A stretch of 64,000 nt of DNA from Mesobacillus jeotgali (GCF_014856545.2 NZ_CP109811.1:3590001-3654000), one strand, 5' to 3'. Shown: positions 8,047-17,194, counted from the stretch's first letter. A program made the numbers and translations. The notes: generated by a model not told the origin, from the letters alone.

Positions 8047-9978
8047 TTATTTCTTCGCTTCCTTCCTGAATGACTCCAGGAATTCATCAAATGAAATTGT
8101 TTCGGATTTCTGTTCGCCGTATTTACGGACGTTGACTGCTTTGTCAGCGACTTCATTGTCACCGACCACGAGCATGTATGGAACTTTCTGCATTTGCGCT
8201 TCGCGGATTTTATAGCCGATTTTTTCGTCACGGCCATCGATTTCAACGCGGAAGCCTTCTGCTTTTAGCTTTTCTTTGATTTCTCTTGCATAGTCATAAT
8301 GGACGGAAGGAGAAACCGGGATAATTTGCGCCTGGACTGGAGCCAGCCAAGTCGGGAACGCTCCTTTGTATTCTTCGATCAAAAAGGCTACAAAGCGTTC
8401 CATCGTCGATACGACACCGCGGTGGATGACGACTGGGCGATGATGCTTTCCATCTTCTCCGATATAAGTTAGGTCAAAGCGTTCTGGAAGCAAGAAGTCC
8501 AACTGGACTGTTGAGAGAGTTTCTTCTTTGCCAAGAGCAGTCTTAACCTGGACATCAAGCTTAGGGCCGTAGAATGCCGCTTCGCCTTCTGCCTCGAAAT
8601 ATTCAAGACCCATTTCATCCATCGCTTCTTTAAGCATAGCTTGAGCCTTTTCCCACATCTGATCATCATCGAAGTATTTCTCTTTATCCTCAGGATCTCT
8701 GTAGGATAAACGGAAAGAATAGTCATTCATATCAAAGTCCTTGTAGACTTCAAGCACAAGCTCAACTACACGTTTGAACTCTTCCTTGATCTGGTCAGGG
8801 CGGACAAACAGGTGAGCATCGTTCAAAGTCATGCCGCGCACACGCTGCAAGCCAGCCAGCGCGCCGGACATTTCATAACGGTGCATTGTTCCAAGCTCAG
8901 CAATCCTGATTGGAAGTTCCCTGTAGCTATGGATGCTGTTTTTGTACACCATCATATGGTGCGGACAGTTCATCGGTCTTAAAACAAGCTGTTCATTTTC
9001 CATCTCCATTACCGGGAACATATTTTCCTGATAGTGGTCCCAGTGTCCTGAAGTTTTATAAAGGTCGACACTTCCCATTACCGGAGTGTAGACATGGTCA
9101 TAGCCAAGGCTGACTTCTTTATCTACAATATAGCGTTCGATGATGCGGCGGATTGTCGCACCCTTTGGAAGCCATAGCGGAAGCCCCTGGCCTACCTTCT
9201 GTGAATTTGTAAATAAACTTAGTTCTTTACCAAGTTTGCGGTGATCACGCTCTTTTGCTTCTTCAAGCAGCCTCAAGTGCTCTTTCAGGTCTTCCTTCTT
9301 GAAGAAAGCAGTACCATAGATACGCTGGAGCATCTTATTATCGCTGTCGCCGCGCCAGTATGCACCAGCAATGCTCAGCAATTTGAATTCCTTCAGCTTT
9401 CCAGTCGATGGAACATGCACGCCGCGGCAAAGGTCAACAAAATCGCCCTGCTCATACAAAGTGACTTTTTCATCAGCCGGGATTGCTTCAATCAACTCAA
9501 GCTTATATGGATCACCAAGCTCTTTGAAAAACTTCACTGCCTCATCACGGCTTACTTCTTTACGTACAATCTCAATGTTCTCATTGATGATTTTCTTCAT
9601 TTCCTTTTCAATTTCCGGCAAATCTTCCGGAGATAAAGAGTGTTCCATATCGATATCATAGTAGAAGCCGCCCTCGATTACCGGCCCTACTCCAAGGTTT
9701 ACATCTTTATACAGACGCTTGATTGCCTGTGCCATTAAGTGAGCTGAGCTGTGGCGCAGGATTTCAAGCGCTTCCGGATGGTCCGGAGTGACGATTTCAA
9801 TCGCTGCATCCTCTTCGATCGCTCTCTTGAGATCAAACGGCTGTCCATTGACCATACCGGCAATGGCTTTCTTCTTTAGGCCCGGGCTGATCGAGCTGGC
9901 GATATCTTCAGTCGTTGTGCCTGCCGGAAACTCCTTCACTGCTCCATCTGGAAACGATATTTTTAACATGTCTGCCAT
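8047..9978 (-). CDS. thrS: Threonyl-tRNA synthetase
   Basis: Charges tRNA-Thr; 643 aa, full length. Domains in order: TGS (~1-63), the alanyl-like editing domain with [15 protein letters not shown] and [15 protein letters not shown] (~64-240), the class II core with motif 2 [19 protein letters not shown] and the zinc ligands [15 protein letters not shown] and [13 protein letters not shown] (~270-535), and the anticodon-binding domain (~540-643). GGGAGG precedes the ATG. A T-box leader of its own controls it. Confidence 0.99.
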   Translation of the reverse strand: MADMLKISFPDGAVKEFPAGTTTEDIASSISPGLKKKAIAGMVNGQPFDLKRAIEEDAAIEIVTPDHPEALEILRHSSAHLMAQAIKRLYKDVNLGVGPVIEGGFYYDIDMEHSLSPEDLPEIEKEMKKIINENIEIVRKEVSRDEAVKFFKELGDPYKLELIEAIPADEKVTLYEQGDFVDLCRGVHVPSTGKLKEFKLLSIAGAYWRGDSDNKMLQRIYGTAFFKKEDLKEHLRLLEEAKERDHRKLGKELSLFTNSQKVGQGLPLWLPKGATIRRIIERYIVDKEVSLGYDHVYTPVMGSVDLYKTSGHWDHYQENMFPVMEMENEQLVLRPMNCPHHMMVYKNSIHSYRELPIRIAELGTMHRYEMSGALAGLQRVRGMTLNDAHLFVRPDQIKEEFKRVVELVLEVYKDFDMNDYSFRLSYRDPEDKEKYFDDDQMWEKAQAMLKEAMDEMGLEYFEAEGEAAFYGPKLDVQVKTALGKEETLSTVQLDFLLPERFDLTYIGEDGKHHRPVVIHRGVVSTMERFVAFLIEEYKGAFPTWLAPVQAQIIPVSPSVHYDYAREIKEKLKAEGFRVEIDGRDEKIGYKIREAQMQKVPYMLVVGDNEVADKAVNVRKYGEQKSETISFDEFLESFRKEAKK

Positions 9979-10021
9979 TGGCTTTTCCTCCCTTTAAAAA
10001 AGTGGCGCAATTTTTTGCGCG

Positions 10022-10299
10022 AAAAATAAAAAAACCCGTCCCTGAAACAGGGACGAGTTTGATCACACGTGGTTCCACCCAATTCCCACTCTTGCGCAAA
10101 AATAACGCAGGAATGGCTCTGGTTGCGGTAACGGCTTCTGCCGCCAGCCAATACTTGCCCTATGGGCGTTCACAGCTGGAGTTCAGAGGTGGTAAGCGTT
10201 TCTTTAGTGTTAGGAAGTTTTCAGCCAAGCCTTCCCTCTCTGGAAACCTTTCAAGAATGCCCATGTCCTCATCATTACATTTACTATTGATTTAGTATG
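10022..10299 (-). promoter_or_regulatory. T-box leader of thrS (tRNA-Thr sensing)
   Basis: Minus strand: T-box core GGGTGGAACCACG (about 10066-10080), then the terminator ACTCGTCCCTG / CAGGGACGGGT plus seven T (about 10029-10058). In the stem I region upstream, CGCTTACCACCTC offers an ACC threonine specifier. Low charged tRNA-Thr should give read-through into thrS. Confidence 0.93.
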
Positions 10300-10305
10300 T
10301 ACGTA

Positions 10306-10334
10306 ATTATAGTTTGTAATGTTTTGAAAATCAA
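10306..10334 (-). promoter_or_regulatory. Sigma-A promoter for thrS
   Basis: Minus-strand TTGATT, 17-bp spacer, TATAAT. Confidence 0.8.
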
Positions 10335-10374
10335 GTGGGCTATTGTATATTTTCACGATCCTCTTTAAAAAAGT

Positions 10375-11214
10375 TTACTTTTCATCATGAAAAGCAGAAA
10401 CTGGATTGACTTTCACACGTTCTTCAAAAAGATTGATGATCGTCCTTACTAACGGCTGATGGGGATCGTCCGTGTACAAGTAAATGGTCTCAGGCGCAAT
10501 CGACAGCAGCGGAGCAATCGTTCCCGAGTCAACATAGACTGGATGATTGACAAGCAGCTTGCGGTCAATTGTTTTAAACAGATCACTCCGTTTCATTTCT
10601 GTGAATTGCTGATTATAAAAAATCATATTTTCGCCGATCACCAGATATAAATGGGACATCTGCGGTTTCCTTTCCTCCAGGAAATCTCTCAATGTATGCA
10701 GGAAAACCTGGTACTCCTGTTCCATCTTATACTCATCTATTGCGACCTCTACCCATTTCGAGAGCTGCTCAATATAGGCCTTCAGCCTGAACATCACAAA
10801 GGAGTCGAAGGAAAATGAAATTCTCTCATTAAAAATTTCATTGATTGAACTCTGGATGATCCCTTGCTCCTCGACACCTTCCATGAAAGGCACAAGTTCT
10901 TTACGATTGCCTTCGATGACGGAGTAAATGATATCAAGGATTTGATCCTGTTCTTCACTGTCATTATAAAAATATGATTCTGCCAGGATGACTCTTAGCC
11001 AGTCATCGCGTTTCACATTCACTATAAAATCATAAACACTTTTTTTGAGTAATTGCATTCTTTCCTTTTCACAAAATTCTTCTGGAATAATCACTCTATT
11101 TCGATCTTCATTAAGAAGAATTGAATTCGTTTCCTGCCATGAAGCAAGCCTGGTGACTAAATGCTGATACAAATTCCAGGCATCCTGCTTTTTTTGGAAG
11201 ATGATTTCAATCAA
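10375..11214 (-). CDS. ytxC: YtxC-like protein
   Basis: A 279-aa cytosolic protein of the YtxC family, found between dnaI and thrS in Bacillus; its function is unknown. No enzymatic motif is visible; the sequence is mixed helix/sheet without membrane segments. The start is taken as TTG at 11214 because a strong AGGGGGG site stands just before it and Bacillus homologues begin at IEIIF. Further upstream the frame has no ribosome binding site. It ends immediately before the thrS promoter. Confidence 0.85.
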   Translation of the reverse strand: MIEIIFQKKQDAWNLYQHLVTRLASWQETNSILLNEDRNRVIIPEEFCEKERMQLLKKSVYDFIVNVKRDDWLRVILAESYFYNDSEEQDQILDIIYSVIEGNRKELVPFMEGVEEQGIIQSSINEIFNERISFSFDSFVMFRLKAYIEQLSKWVEVAIDEYKMEQEYQVFLHTLRDFLEERKPQMSHLYLVIGENMIFYNQQFTEMKRSDLFKTIDRKLLVNHPVYVDSGTIAPLLSIAPETIYLYTDDPHQPLVRTIINLFEERVKVNPVSAFHDEK

Positions 11215-11315
11215 CCATATCCCCCCTCTTAAATAATCCCTGATTATATATATGGGGGACTTGGACAATTTAGAAGTATCCATATGATGTATAAAGGGGA
11301 ATAAGTGCAAAAAAA

Positions 11316-11347
11316 ATGCGCCGCAGCTTGATTAGCGGCGGCACATT
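11316..11347 (-). terminator. Terminator of dnaB-dnaI
   Basis: Minus-strand ATGTGCCGC / GCGGCGCAT stem followed by eight T; it abuts the dnaI stop codon. Confidence 0.85.
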
Positions 11348-11348
11348 T

Positions 11349-12281
11349 TTATATTCTGCGATTCTTGCCTTCGACTTTAACCGGCTCGGCAAGATATTTA
11401 ATCCGTTCCATGATTCTTGCTGCCTTCAATTGTTCTTCTTCTCCCCGCTGGCTGTGCGTCAAATGATGCTCCAGCCCTTTAAGGTCAAAGTTCGATGTAA
11501 AGAAGGTTGGAAGGTTCTCCAGCATCCGGAACTGCAGGATTGTCCCGAGGATTTCATCCCTTGCCCAGCTGCTCATTGTTTCTGCTCCGATGTCATCAAG
11601 CATAAGAACATTTGCCTTTTTGATGGCTTCCAGCTTCTCATTGACAGTATGGTCACCAATCGCATTTTTCATTTCCCGGAAAAATTCAGGCACATATACA
11701 ATCAATGAACTGATTTGTTTCTGTGCCAATTCATTCGCGATTGCGCCTAGCAAGTAGGATTTACCTGTTCCAAACGGGCCATGAAGAAACAGGCCCTTTT
11801 GCTTTTGGCCCTGCTCATAATTCTCAACAAAGTCTTTTGCCATCTTGATCGCCTTGAACCTGCCGGCATCATCGAGCTCAATATCCCCGAACGATGCCTT
11901 CAAAATTTCTTTAGGCACAAAAATGCTGTTGATCAGGCGTGCGTTCTTTTGCTGCTCATCATGCATGACCTTCTTTTTGCATCGGTCATATTTTATGTCA
12001 ATGAAATTTCCTTTTATGAAAAGCTCTGGCTCATACCCTTTAATCATATTCTTGCAGCCTGCGAGGCTCTCGCAATCTTCACAGCCTTTGCTCTGGTTGG
12101 AGAACTCATACAACTTTGACATGCTGCCGTCGAGCATTTCCCTGGTAATATACTCAGCATTCTCATCCAGGAATTCCTTGATGTGCTTATCCTGCATGAC
12201 CTGCCTCTTAATCGCTTCATATCGCTCCTGGAAATTCTGGTTATTCGCCAGCTTCTTCAACGTTTCATTAATGTTTTGCAA
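11349..12281 (-). CDS. dnaI: Primosomal helicase loader DnaI
   Basis: AAA+ ATPase that loads the replicative helicase DnaC at oriC and at restarted forks. The N-terminal helicase-binding domain carries a zinc-type cysteine cluster (CEDCESLAGC, with a further Cys at YDRCKKK). The ATPase core follows with Walker A GPFGTGKS, Walker B VLMLDDIGAE and a sensor region TFFTSNFDL. TTG at 12281 is chosen: GGAGGTGATC, a near-perfect ribosome binding site, lies 8 nt upstream; an in-frame GTG at 12290 is inside that site. It follows dnaB by 5 nt, so the two are co-transcribed. 310 aa. Confidence 0.96.
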   Translation of the reverse strand: MQNINETLKKLANNQNFQERYEAIKRQVMQDKHIKEFLDENAEYITREMLDGSMSKLYEFSNQSKGCEDCESLAGCKNMIKGYEPELFIKGNFIDIKYDRCKKKVMHDEQQKNARLINSIFVPKEILKASFGDIELDDAGRFKAIKMAKDFVENYEQGQKQKGLFLHGPFGTGKSYLLGAIANELAQKQISSLIVYVPEFFREMKNAIGDHTVNEKLEAIKKANVLMLDDIGAETMSSWARDEILGTILQFRMLENLPTFFTSNFDLKGLEHHLTHSQRGEEEQLKAARIMERIKYLAEPVKVEGKNRRI

Positions 12282-12286
12282 AAGGA

Positions 12287-13699
12287 TCACCTCCCAGATT
12301 TAAATTTCTTCAGTTCTTCTTCAAGCTTTTTCTTTTCTATTTCAAAATCAGGGTCTGCGGCTGCAGGATCTGTTTGTTGCTGAGGTTCACCCTCGCCCTT
12401 TTTCCCAAACCAATCCGGCAGCACTTCTTTGCGGACGGGCTTTCTTTTTCCTGATGAGGAAGGTGTCTTCTTCCCTTCGGCCCATTCAAGATACTGCCTG
12501 TGCTCGCTTTTAGCCAGCTGCATCGCATCCTTGACCGTCGATATCTGCTTCCTGGACCAGTGGCTGGCAATTTTTTCGATGTAACCCTTGGTCAGCTTCA
12601 TATCCGTCTTGAGCATAACATATTGAACTAAAACATTCACGACTCCCGGAAGCAGCTTTTGCTTGAACATTACCTCTTCAATGATCTGCAGATCCCCTTT
12701 AGACGGCTCGGCACCGCCTGAGAGATCAATCAGAAGCTGGCGAGGGGATGTTTTCTCAAAATAAACCACCAATTCCTCTTCCTGCGTTTTGGGCTTTTCG
12801 ATCCCAGCTTTATGCTGGACAGGCTGCGTCCGGTCCATAAGTGCAGGAAGCTGGTCCTGGTGTTCAAATTGGTACCAGTCACGGGCGGCCTTCCGCAATT
12901 CCTCTACATCAATTTCATTTTCAGCATTTACAGAGCTCAATACGATATTCTTCATCTTCAGGGCATCAATTCCATATAGGAAAGCAAGGTTGCTGATTGC
13001 TTCTTTAACCTTCGAGGTAAAGGCCTTTTTAGGTATGAGAGATTCCTGAAGTCCTCCCAAAAGCAAATCGAAGTTGAACTCCGCAGGATCAATCTGTATT
13101 TTCGAAGCCTCGGACCTGCCGATAAACGCATTGCCTTCCTCCGTGTCAAGATCGGCCGCTGAATCCTCATTATGGATAAGTGCCTGAGTAGGCACAGACA
13201 AGAAAACGTCCTGGAATGCCTTCGTAATTTCCTCATAGCCAGGCTCGGATTCTGTACTTTTATCACTGAAAAATCGCTTGAGCCGCAAAAATTGATTTTT
13301 ACCGACTTTGCGATACAAATAGACATTCAACATGCCATCAAGGAAGTATTGTTCAGGAGTCAACGGCGGCTGCAATTCATAAATGAATGAACGTCCTTCC
13401 TCGCCATTTTTCACATAGGTCTTCAGCAATCCCATGCCTTCAAGCTTTTGGCGAGCCTGATAAATATCCTTCAGGTTCATATCCATGATTGTCATCAAGT
13501 TATGGTGTGTGACAGGCTGTGACCAAAGACGATTTTCTTCGAGTTCAGCCCATAGGGTCATATAAAGGCTTAAACAAGCTGGCCCAATCAAAGGCTGGTA
13601 TAAGAAAGTGAGCACCTTGCGATCGTAGTCATGCAATAAACCACCAGATGCAACAATATATTGGTCTACAGGCAAAGTCTCTTGCCAATGCTGAGCCAT
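12287..13699 (-). CDS. dnaB: Replication initiation / membrane attachment protein DnaB
   Basis: Co-loader of the replicative helicase with DnaD and DnaI at the replication origin and a membrane-associated protein in Bacillus; 470 aa. The N-terminal DDBH1 winged-helix region and the DnaB/DnaD-type C-terminal region (VNVLVQYVMLKTDMKL ... HWSRKQISTVKDAM, ~350-415) with its YxxxIxxxW-like end are visible. The C-terminal tail is charged and low in complexity. GGAGGG precedes the ATG. This is Firmicutes DnaB, unrelated to the E. coli helicase of that name. Confidence 0.95.
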   Translation of the reverse strand: MAQHWQETLPVDQYIVASGGLLHDYDRKVLTFLYQPLIGPACLSLYMTLWAELEENRLWSQPVTHHNLMTIMDMNLKDIYQARQKLEGMGLLKTYVKNGEEGRSFIYELQPPLTPEQYFLDGMLNVYLYRKVGKNQFLRLKRFFSDKSTESEPGYEEITKAFQDVFLSVPTQALIHNEDSAADLDTEEGNAFIGRSEASKIQIDPAEFNFDLLLGGLQESLIPKKAFTSKVKEAISNLAFLYGIDALKMKNIVLSSVNAENEIDVEELRKAARDWYQFEHQDQLPALMDRTQPVQHKAGIEKPKTQEEELVVYFEKTSPRQLLIDLSGGAEPSKGDLQIIEEVMFKQKLLPGVVNVLVQYVMLKTDMKLTKGYIEKIASHWSRKQISTVKDAMQLAKSEHRQYLEWAEGKKTPSSSGKRKPVRKEVLPDWFGKKGEGEPQQQTDPAAADPDFEIEKKKLEEELKKFKSGR

Positions 13700-13722
13700 C
13701 CTATTCCCTCCATTCTTAATTG

Positions 13723-13910
13723 TAAGGCTCTGCTACCAAGGCTGTTGATTTCCGTTCCAGGCGCTTCGCTTTCCGCGGGGCTGGCGATGAGCCTCCTCGT
13801 CGCTTCGCTCCTGCGGGGTCTCATCTGACCAGCTAAGCCCGCAGGAGTCTTCGCGCCTTCCACTGCAATCAACAGGGCTTTTAAATAAAGTTTGACTTTA
13901 ACAGAGCCTA
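13723..13910. repeat. MITE-like 188-bp element with inverted ends
   Basis: The outer ends TAAGGCTCTG and CAGAGCCTA are inverted copies, and a nested pair CTGTTGATT / AATCAACAG lies inside. The GC-rich interior holds further palindromes around the CCGCGG and CTCCTGCGGG segments. There is no open reading frame of note. I recall near-identical elements scattered in many Bacillaceae genomes; copy number here cannot be judged. It sits just upstream of dnaB. Confidence 0.75.
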
Positions 13911-13983
13911 ATAAAAAAAAGACTATGTAATAAATCCCGAAACAAATTACATTTTCCTCTAGAAAAAACACATGAACAGCCTT

Positions 13984-14012
13984 AAAAAGAGCTGAAGTTC
14001 CCTTCAGCTCTT
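13984..14012 (-). terminator. Terminator of nrdR
   Basis: AAGAGCTGAAG / CTTCAGCTCTT perfect stem followed by TTTAAG. Confidence 0.88.
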
Positions 14013-14030
14013 CAGGATGGTACCGAGGTG

Positions 14031-14492
14031 TTATGATTGTTCTCTCTTTAATAACTCTTTCAATTCATCAATAAAGACATTGATATCCTTAAACTGGCGG
14101 TAAACTGATGCGAATCGGACATAGGCGACTTCATCAATCTTAGCCAGCCTGTCCATGACCATTTCTCCAACGGCTTCGCTCTTAACTTCAGAGACTCCAT
14201 GGCTGCGAAGTTCTTTTTCTACTTCGGAAACCAGATCTTCAAGTTCTTTTAAAGCGACTGGCCGCTTTTCACAAGCTTTAATCAGACCGCGAAGGAGCTT
14301 CTCCCGATTGAACTCTTCACGCGTACCTTCTTTTTTTACGACAATCAAAGGAATTTCTTCAACCTTCTCAAATGTGGTGAAGCGAAATCCGCAAGCTTCG
14401 CATTCGCGTCTTCGTCGAATTGATCGGCTATCGTCAACCGGTCTTGAATCAAGAACCCGGGTAGAGTTATTTTGGCAAGTTGGACATTTCAT
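14031..14492 (-). CDS. nrdR: Transcriptional repressor NrdR
   Basis: Zinc-finger and ATP-cone repressor of ribonucleotide reductase genes; it senses ATP/dATP. The zinc ribbon uses CPTCQ (~3-7) and CEACGFRF (~31-38); the ATP-cone covers ~49-139 ([19 protein letters not shown]). The ATG at 14492, matching the universal MKCPTC start, is used; an upstream in-frame start would add 16 unconserved residues. 153 aa, the usual length. It is upstream of dnaB as in Bacillus. Confidence 0.97.
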   Translation of the reverse strand: MKCPTCQNNSTRVLDSRPVDDSRSIRRRRECEACGFRFTTFEKVEEIPLIVVKKEGTREEFNREKLLRGLIKACEKRPVALKELEDLVSEVEKELRSHGVSEVKSEAVGEMVMDRLAKIDEVAYVRFASVYRQFKDINVFIDELKELLKREQS

Positions 14493-14619
14493 CTCGATCA
14501 GCTCCGAATATTTTGAAATATAGAATGAGCGAAGGACCATTCACTTTTTCCGCCAATACGTCCCTAAGCATTATCCTTAATATTATCTTATAAAAAAGAT
14601 GGTGTCTGGACAAGTGGAA

Positions 14620-15024
14620 CTATTGATTTCCGTATTTGCCTGCGCCAATGAATGTGTGCGTTTTGTCCAGCTTCTCATATATCTTAGTCAACTCTTGTTT
14701 GAGGACAGGGTTGATGCCTGCCAATGAAAACTTTTCTGTAGAGATATGTAAGTCGACCGCGGTCTCAAATGGTTTTGTCGTGATTACAGTGGCCGTTAAA
14801 AAGGCTGGAATCTTCCCCTTCAACTCGGCTGATATTTCTCCATGATCCTTGGAAACACTCGTAATCTTGTATGAAGAGTCAGCCTTCAGCAAGTCTTCGA
14901 CACTTTGGAACATCTGGTTAAAGTTCGCTTTATAATAACGTGTCTTAAGCTGGTCGTCCCTGTTGTTTTCACTTGTTCCGCTGAATTTCTCGTACCGTCC
15001 TGTTATGGATTTTAATAATGACAT
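14620..15024 (-). CDS. Conserved protein of unknown function
   Basis: A 134-aa soluble protein between speD and nrdR. No membrane segment, cofactor motif or zinc site is visible. The middle (residues ~40-115) reads like an alpha/beta domain, and the N-terminus SLLKSITGRYEKFSGTSENN is polar. I recall similar small proteins at this locus in related Bacillaceae but cannot assign a function. The ATG at 15024 follows AGGAGG by 7 nt. The speD terminator precedes it, so it probably has its own promoter. Confidence 0.75.
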   Translation of the reverse strand: MSLLKSITGRYEKFSGTSENNRDDQLKTRYYKANFNQMFQSVEDLLKADSSYKITSVSKDHGEISAELKGKIPAFLTATVITTKPFETAVDLHISTEKFSLAGINPVLKQELTKIYEKLDKTHTFIGAGKYGNQ

Positions 15025-15084
15025 CAAAAATCCTCCTGCATATTATTTCTACTAACAGTTTACCGTATTTTTAGGTAAATTAAA

Positions 15085-15109
15085 AAGAGGTGTATCGCTA
15101 CACCTCTTG
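15085..15109 (-). terminator. Terminator of speD
   Basis: AAGAGGTGTA / TACACCTCTT stem followed by TTTAATTT. Confidence 0.88.
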
Positions 15110-15128
15110 AGAATTTTCATATTTTCAA

Positions 15129-15509
15129 TTATAGAGCTTTAGCTTGTGCTTGCTTTACATGCACAGGACCCATGCCGCGTGGAATTTCGATATTCTCACG
15201 AGTTTGAGCACCTAGAGCTTCTGCAATATAGTCAGCTGCAATGTTAGGATTCAGATCGCCGCAAGTGTATACATCAATGCTGGCGTACCCGTGTTCTGGG
15301 AAGCTGTGAATAGTTAAATGAGATTCAGAAATAATGACAACTCCGCTTACACCTTGTGGCGCAAATTTGTGGAAAGCCACCTCGCGGATTTCAGCACCTG
15401 ATTTCAATGCTGCTCCAACAAAAGTTTGTTCAATAAAATCCATATCATTCAATTTTTCAAAATCGCAACCCCAAAGTTCAGAAATTACATGACGACCCAT
15501 TGTTTCCAT
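15129..15509 (-). CDS. speD: S-adenosylmethionine decarboxylase proenzyme (SpeH type)
   Basis: Makes decarboxylated S-adenosylmethionine, the aminopropyl donor for spermidine. It is a 126-aa short-type proenzyme that self-cleaves at Glu-Ser in [17 protein letters not shown], leaving a pyruvoyl group on the new N-terminus. The proton-donating His and catalytic Cys regions ([14 protein letters not shown]) are present. ATG at 15509 (METMGRH) is preferred, as in B. subtilis, with AGAGGGGG upstream. The long leader can pair with this ribosome binding site; see the leader entry. It lies downstream of gapB. Confidence 0.96.
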   Translation of the reverse strand: METMGRHVISELWGCDFEKLNDMDFIEQTFVGAALKSGAEIREVAFHKFAPQGVSGVVIISESHLTIHSFPEHGYASIDVYTCGDLNPNIAADYIAEALGAQTRENIEIPRGMGPVHVKQAQAKAL

Positions 15510-15645
15510 ATTCAATTTCCCCCTCTAACATTATTAGAATGAATTCCTTAGCTTCAATGGTATCTTAACTACCACGGGGGAAAGTTAGTCCAGAGAGGTC
15601 CTAACCCTTTAAGTAGCCAATTGGTACCGTTATTAAGAAGTTCAC
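15510..15645 (-). promoter_or_regulatory. Structured speD leader with anti-Shine-Dalgarno element
   Basis: About 135 nt of untranslated RNA. A hairpin can form from GTTAG / CTAAC extended outward by GGCTAC / GTAGTT (about 15566-15622). Just 3' of its inner stem lies TTTCCCCC (plus 15576-15583), the exact complement of GGGGGAAA in the speD ribosome binding site (plus 15516-15523). The hairpin and the site-sequestering pairing overlap, so they could be alternatives. This is inference from complementarity by eye; it matches no riboswitch class I know, including SAM-I. Confidence 0.5.
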
Positions 15646-15652
15646 GATGACT

Positions 15653-15681
15653 AGTATACTTTGTTTATATTTTTTTTGCAA
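15653..15681 (-). promoter_or_regulatory. Sigma-A promoter for speD
   Basis: Minus-strand TTGCAA, 17-bp spacer, TATACT. Confidence 0.78.
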
Positions 15682-15851
15682 CACATGAAAACAAATTTTT
15701 TTCATGAATTTTAAGCTTGAATTTTTATAGTCTGATAGATAGCGAGTCCATGGGCTTTCAAAGGGTCTTCCGCTTAAAAATCGGTATGTATTTTACATGG
15801 TGATCTCTGAAAATCACGATCTGAAATGGGCAGTAATATTATACAAAAATA

Positions 15852-15878
15852 AAAAGCTTGCCGATAAGCAAGCTTTTT
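15852..15878 (-). terminator. Terminator of gapB
   Basis: AAAAGCTTGC / GCAAGCTTTT stem with flanking A/T runs. Confidence 0.88.
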
Positions 15879-15890
15879 ACATTATAAGAA

Positions 15891-16922
15891 TTATCCTACC
15901 TTTACAGTTGCAGAGTTAGACATTGCGTGGGCTACATGCTTTGTCAGGTCAACAACTCTGCTGGAGTAACCCCATTCATTGTCATACCAGGCAAGAACCT
16001 TTACCTTGTTTGCTCCGATGACCATTGTAGACAAACCATCAATGATCGCAGAATGTTCATTCGTGTTAAAGTCGATTGAAACAAGTGGATCTGTCGTGAT
16101 ATCAAGAACGCCTTCGAGCTTACCTTTAGATGCTGAATAGAATGCATCATTGATTTCATCCACTGTTACCTCACGCTTCAGATCGACAACCAGGTCAACA
16201 AGCGAAACATTCGGTGTCGGTACTCTCAGCGCCATGCCATGCAGCTTTCCTTTAAGCTGTGGAAGAACAAGAGAAAGTGCCTTTGCTGCTCCAGTTGAGG
16301 TCGGAATGATCGATTGGCCGCAAGAACGCGCCCTGCGCAGATCCTTGTGCGGATTATCGATATTATTCTGGTCATTCGTATAAGCATGCACAGTCGTCAT
16401 CAAACCGTTTTCGATACCGAAAGTATCATCCAGCACTTTCGCGACCGGTGCCAGGCAGTTTGTCGTGCATGATGCATTTGAAATGATATCATGTTTTTCA
16501 ATATTTAATGCGCTTTCATTTACTCCCATGACAATAGTGATATCTTCATTCGTACCAGGTGCTGTCAAAATCACTTTCTTTGCACCAGCATCGAGATGAA
16601 GAGCAGCCTTGTCACGTGAATTGAATTTCCCTGTAGCTTCTATGACAATATCAATCTTCATTTCCTTCCATGGAAGCTCAGCAGGATTTCGATTGCTTAA
16701 TAGCTTAACTTTCTTACCGTTGACAACCAGGTGATCATCAGCCGGGATGACTTCTCCAGCAAATTGCCCATGAGTGGAATCATATTTTATTAAATGCGCC
16801 AAAGTTTCAGCTGGATAGCTCGCATTAATCGCAACAACCTCAAGATTTTCTTCAAGAATGGCTCTTCTGAACACCATTCTTCCAATTCTCCCAAAACCGT
16901 TAATCGCAATTCTCGCCTTCAT
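15891..16922 (-). CDS. gapB: Gluconeogenic glyceraldehyde-3-phosphate dehydrogenase GapB
   Basis: Catalyses the 1,3-bisphosphoglycerate to glyceraldehyde-3-phosphate direction in gluconeogenesis; 343 aa. The Rossmann start is INGFGRIGRMVFRRA, the catalytic Cys lies in SNASCTTNCLAP, and the C-terminal contacts are VKVLAWYDNEWGYSSRV. Placement between coaE and speD and the CcpN operators upstream identify it as GapB and not the glycolytic GapA. Cofactor preference for NADP is known for GapB enzymes and is not read from the sequence. AAGGGG lies before the ATG. Confidence 0.95.
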   Translation of the reverse strand: MKARIAINGFGRIGRMVFRRAILEENLEVVAINASYPAETLAHLIKYDSTHGQFAGEVIPADDHLVVNGKKVKLLSNRNPAELPWKEMKIDIVIEATGKFNSRDKAALHLDAGAKKVILTAPGTNEDITIVMGVNESALNIEKHDIISNASCTTNCLAPVAKVLDDTFGIENGLMTTVHAYTNDQNNIDNPHKDLRRARSCGQSIIPTSTGAAKALSLVLPQLKGKLHGMALRVPTPNVSLVDLVVDLKREVTVDEINDAFYSASKGKLEGVLDITTDPLVSIDFNTNEHSAIIDGLSTMVIGANKVKVLAWYDNEWGYSSRVVDLTKHVAHAMSNSATVKVG

Positions 16923-16942
16923 TGTACGGCCCCTTCCGAATT

Positions 16943-16953
16943 AGTGTTATACT
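16943..16953 (+). promoter_or_regulatory. CcpN operator, downstream copy (10/11 match)
   Basis: AGTGTTATACT against the known consensus TRTGHYATAYW, one mismatch at the first base. It lies between the promoter and the gapB start. Confidence 0.6.
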
Positions 16954-16976
16954 CAATAACCCCTTTGTATGGTATT

Positions 16977-16987
16977 AGTATAACATA
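16977..16987 (-). promoter_or_regulatory. CcpN operator overlapping the gapB -10 region
   Basis: TATGTTATACT is a perfect match to TRTGHYATAYW. It contains an extended -10 (TGTTATACT), so repressor and polymerase would share this DNA. CcpN represses gapB during glycolytic growth in B. subtilis. Confidence 0.75.
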
Positions 16988-17084
16988 TTAAAATTTATTT
17001 GTGATAAATAAATGCACACATTTAAAATTTAAAATAATTCTGATAATAATAATCATTTAGGAGGACCCAAATCAGGATAACTGT

Positions 17085-17165
17085 ATTTAGTGAAAATGGA
17101 ATTAAATTGAGTGAAATCAGGATTAAATCGGCCGAAAAAGGAATCCGCAGGCCAATCGATTCCGG
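17085..17165. repeat. Degenerate 20-21 bp tandem repeat
   Basis: Three to four loose units: TAGTGAAAATGGAATTAAAT, TGAGTGAAATCAGGATTAAAT, CGGCCGAAAAAGGAATCCGC. They lie between coaE and gapB, and each carries a (A)GTGAAA/CCGAAA core followed by GGAAT/GGATT. Copy boundaries are uncertain. Confidence 0.4.
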
Positions 17166-17173
17166 GAAAACAA

Positions 17174-17194
17174 AAAAGAGCCTATTCGGCTCTT
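17174..17194 (-). terminator. Terminator of coaE
   Basis: AAGAGCC / GGCTCTT stem followed by TTTTG, overlapping the coaE stop region. Confidence 0.75.

Noticed and set aside
15510..15645. SAM riboswitch before speD
   Set aside because: None of the conserved SAM-I core (such as AGAGGTGGAGGGA) is present, and the leader is too short for that class.
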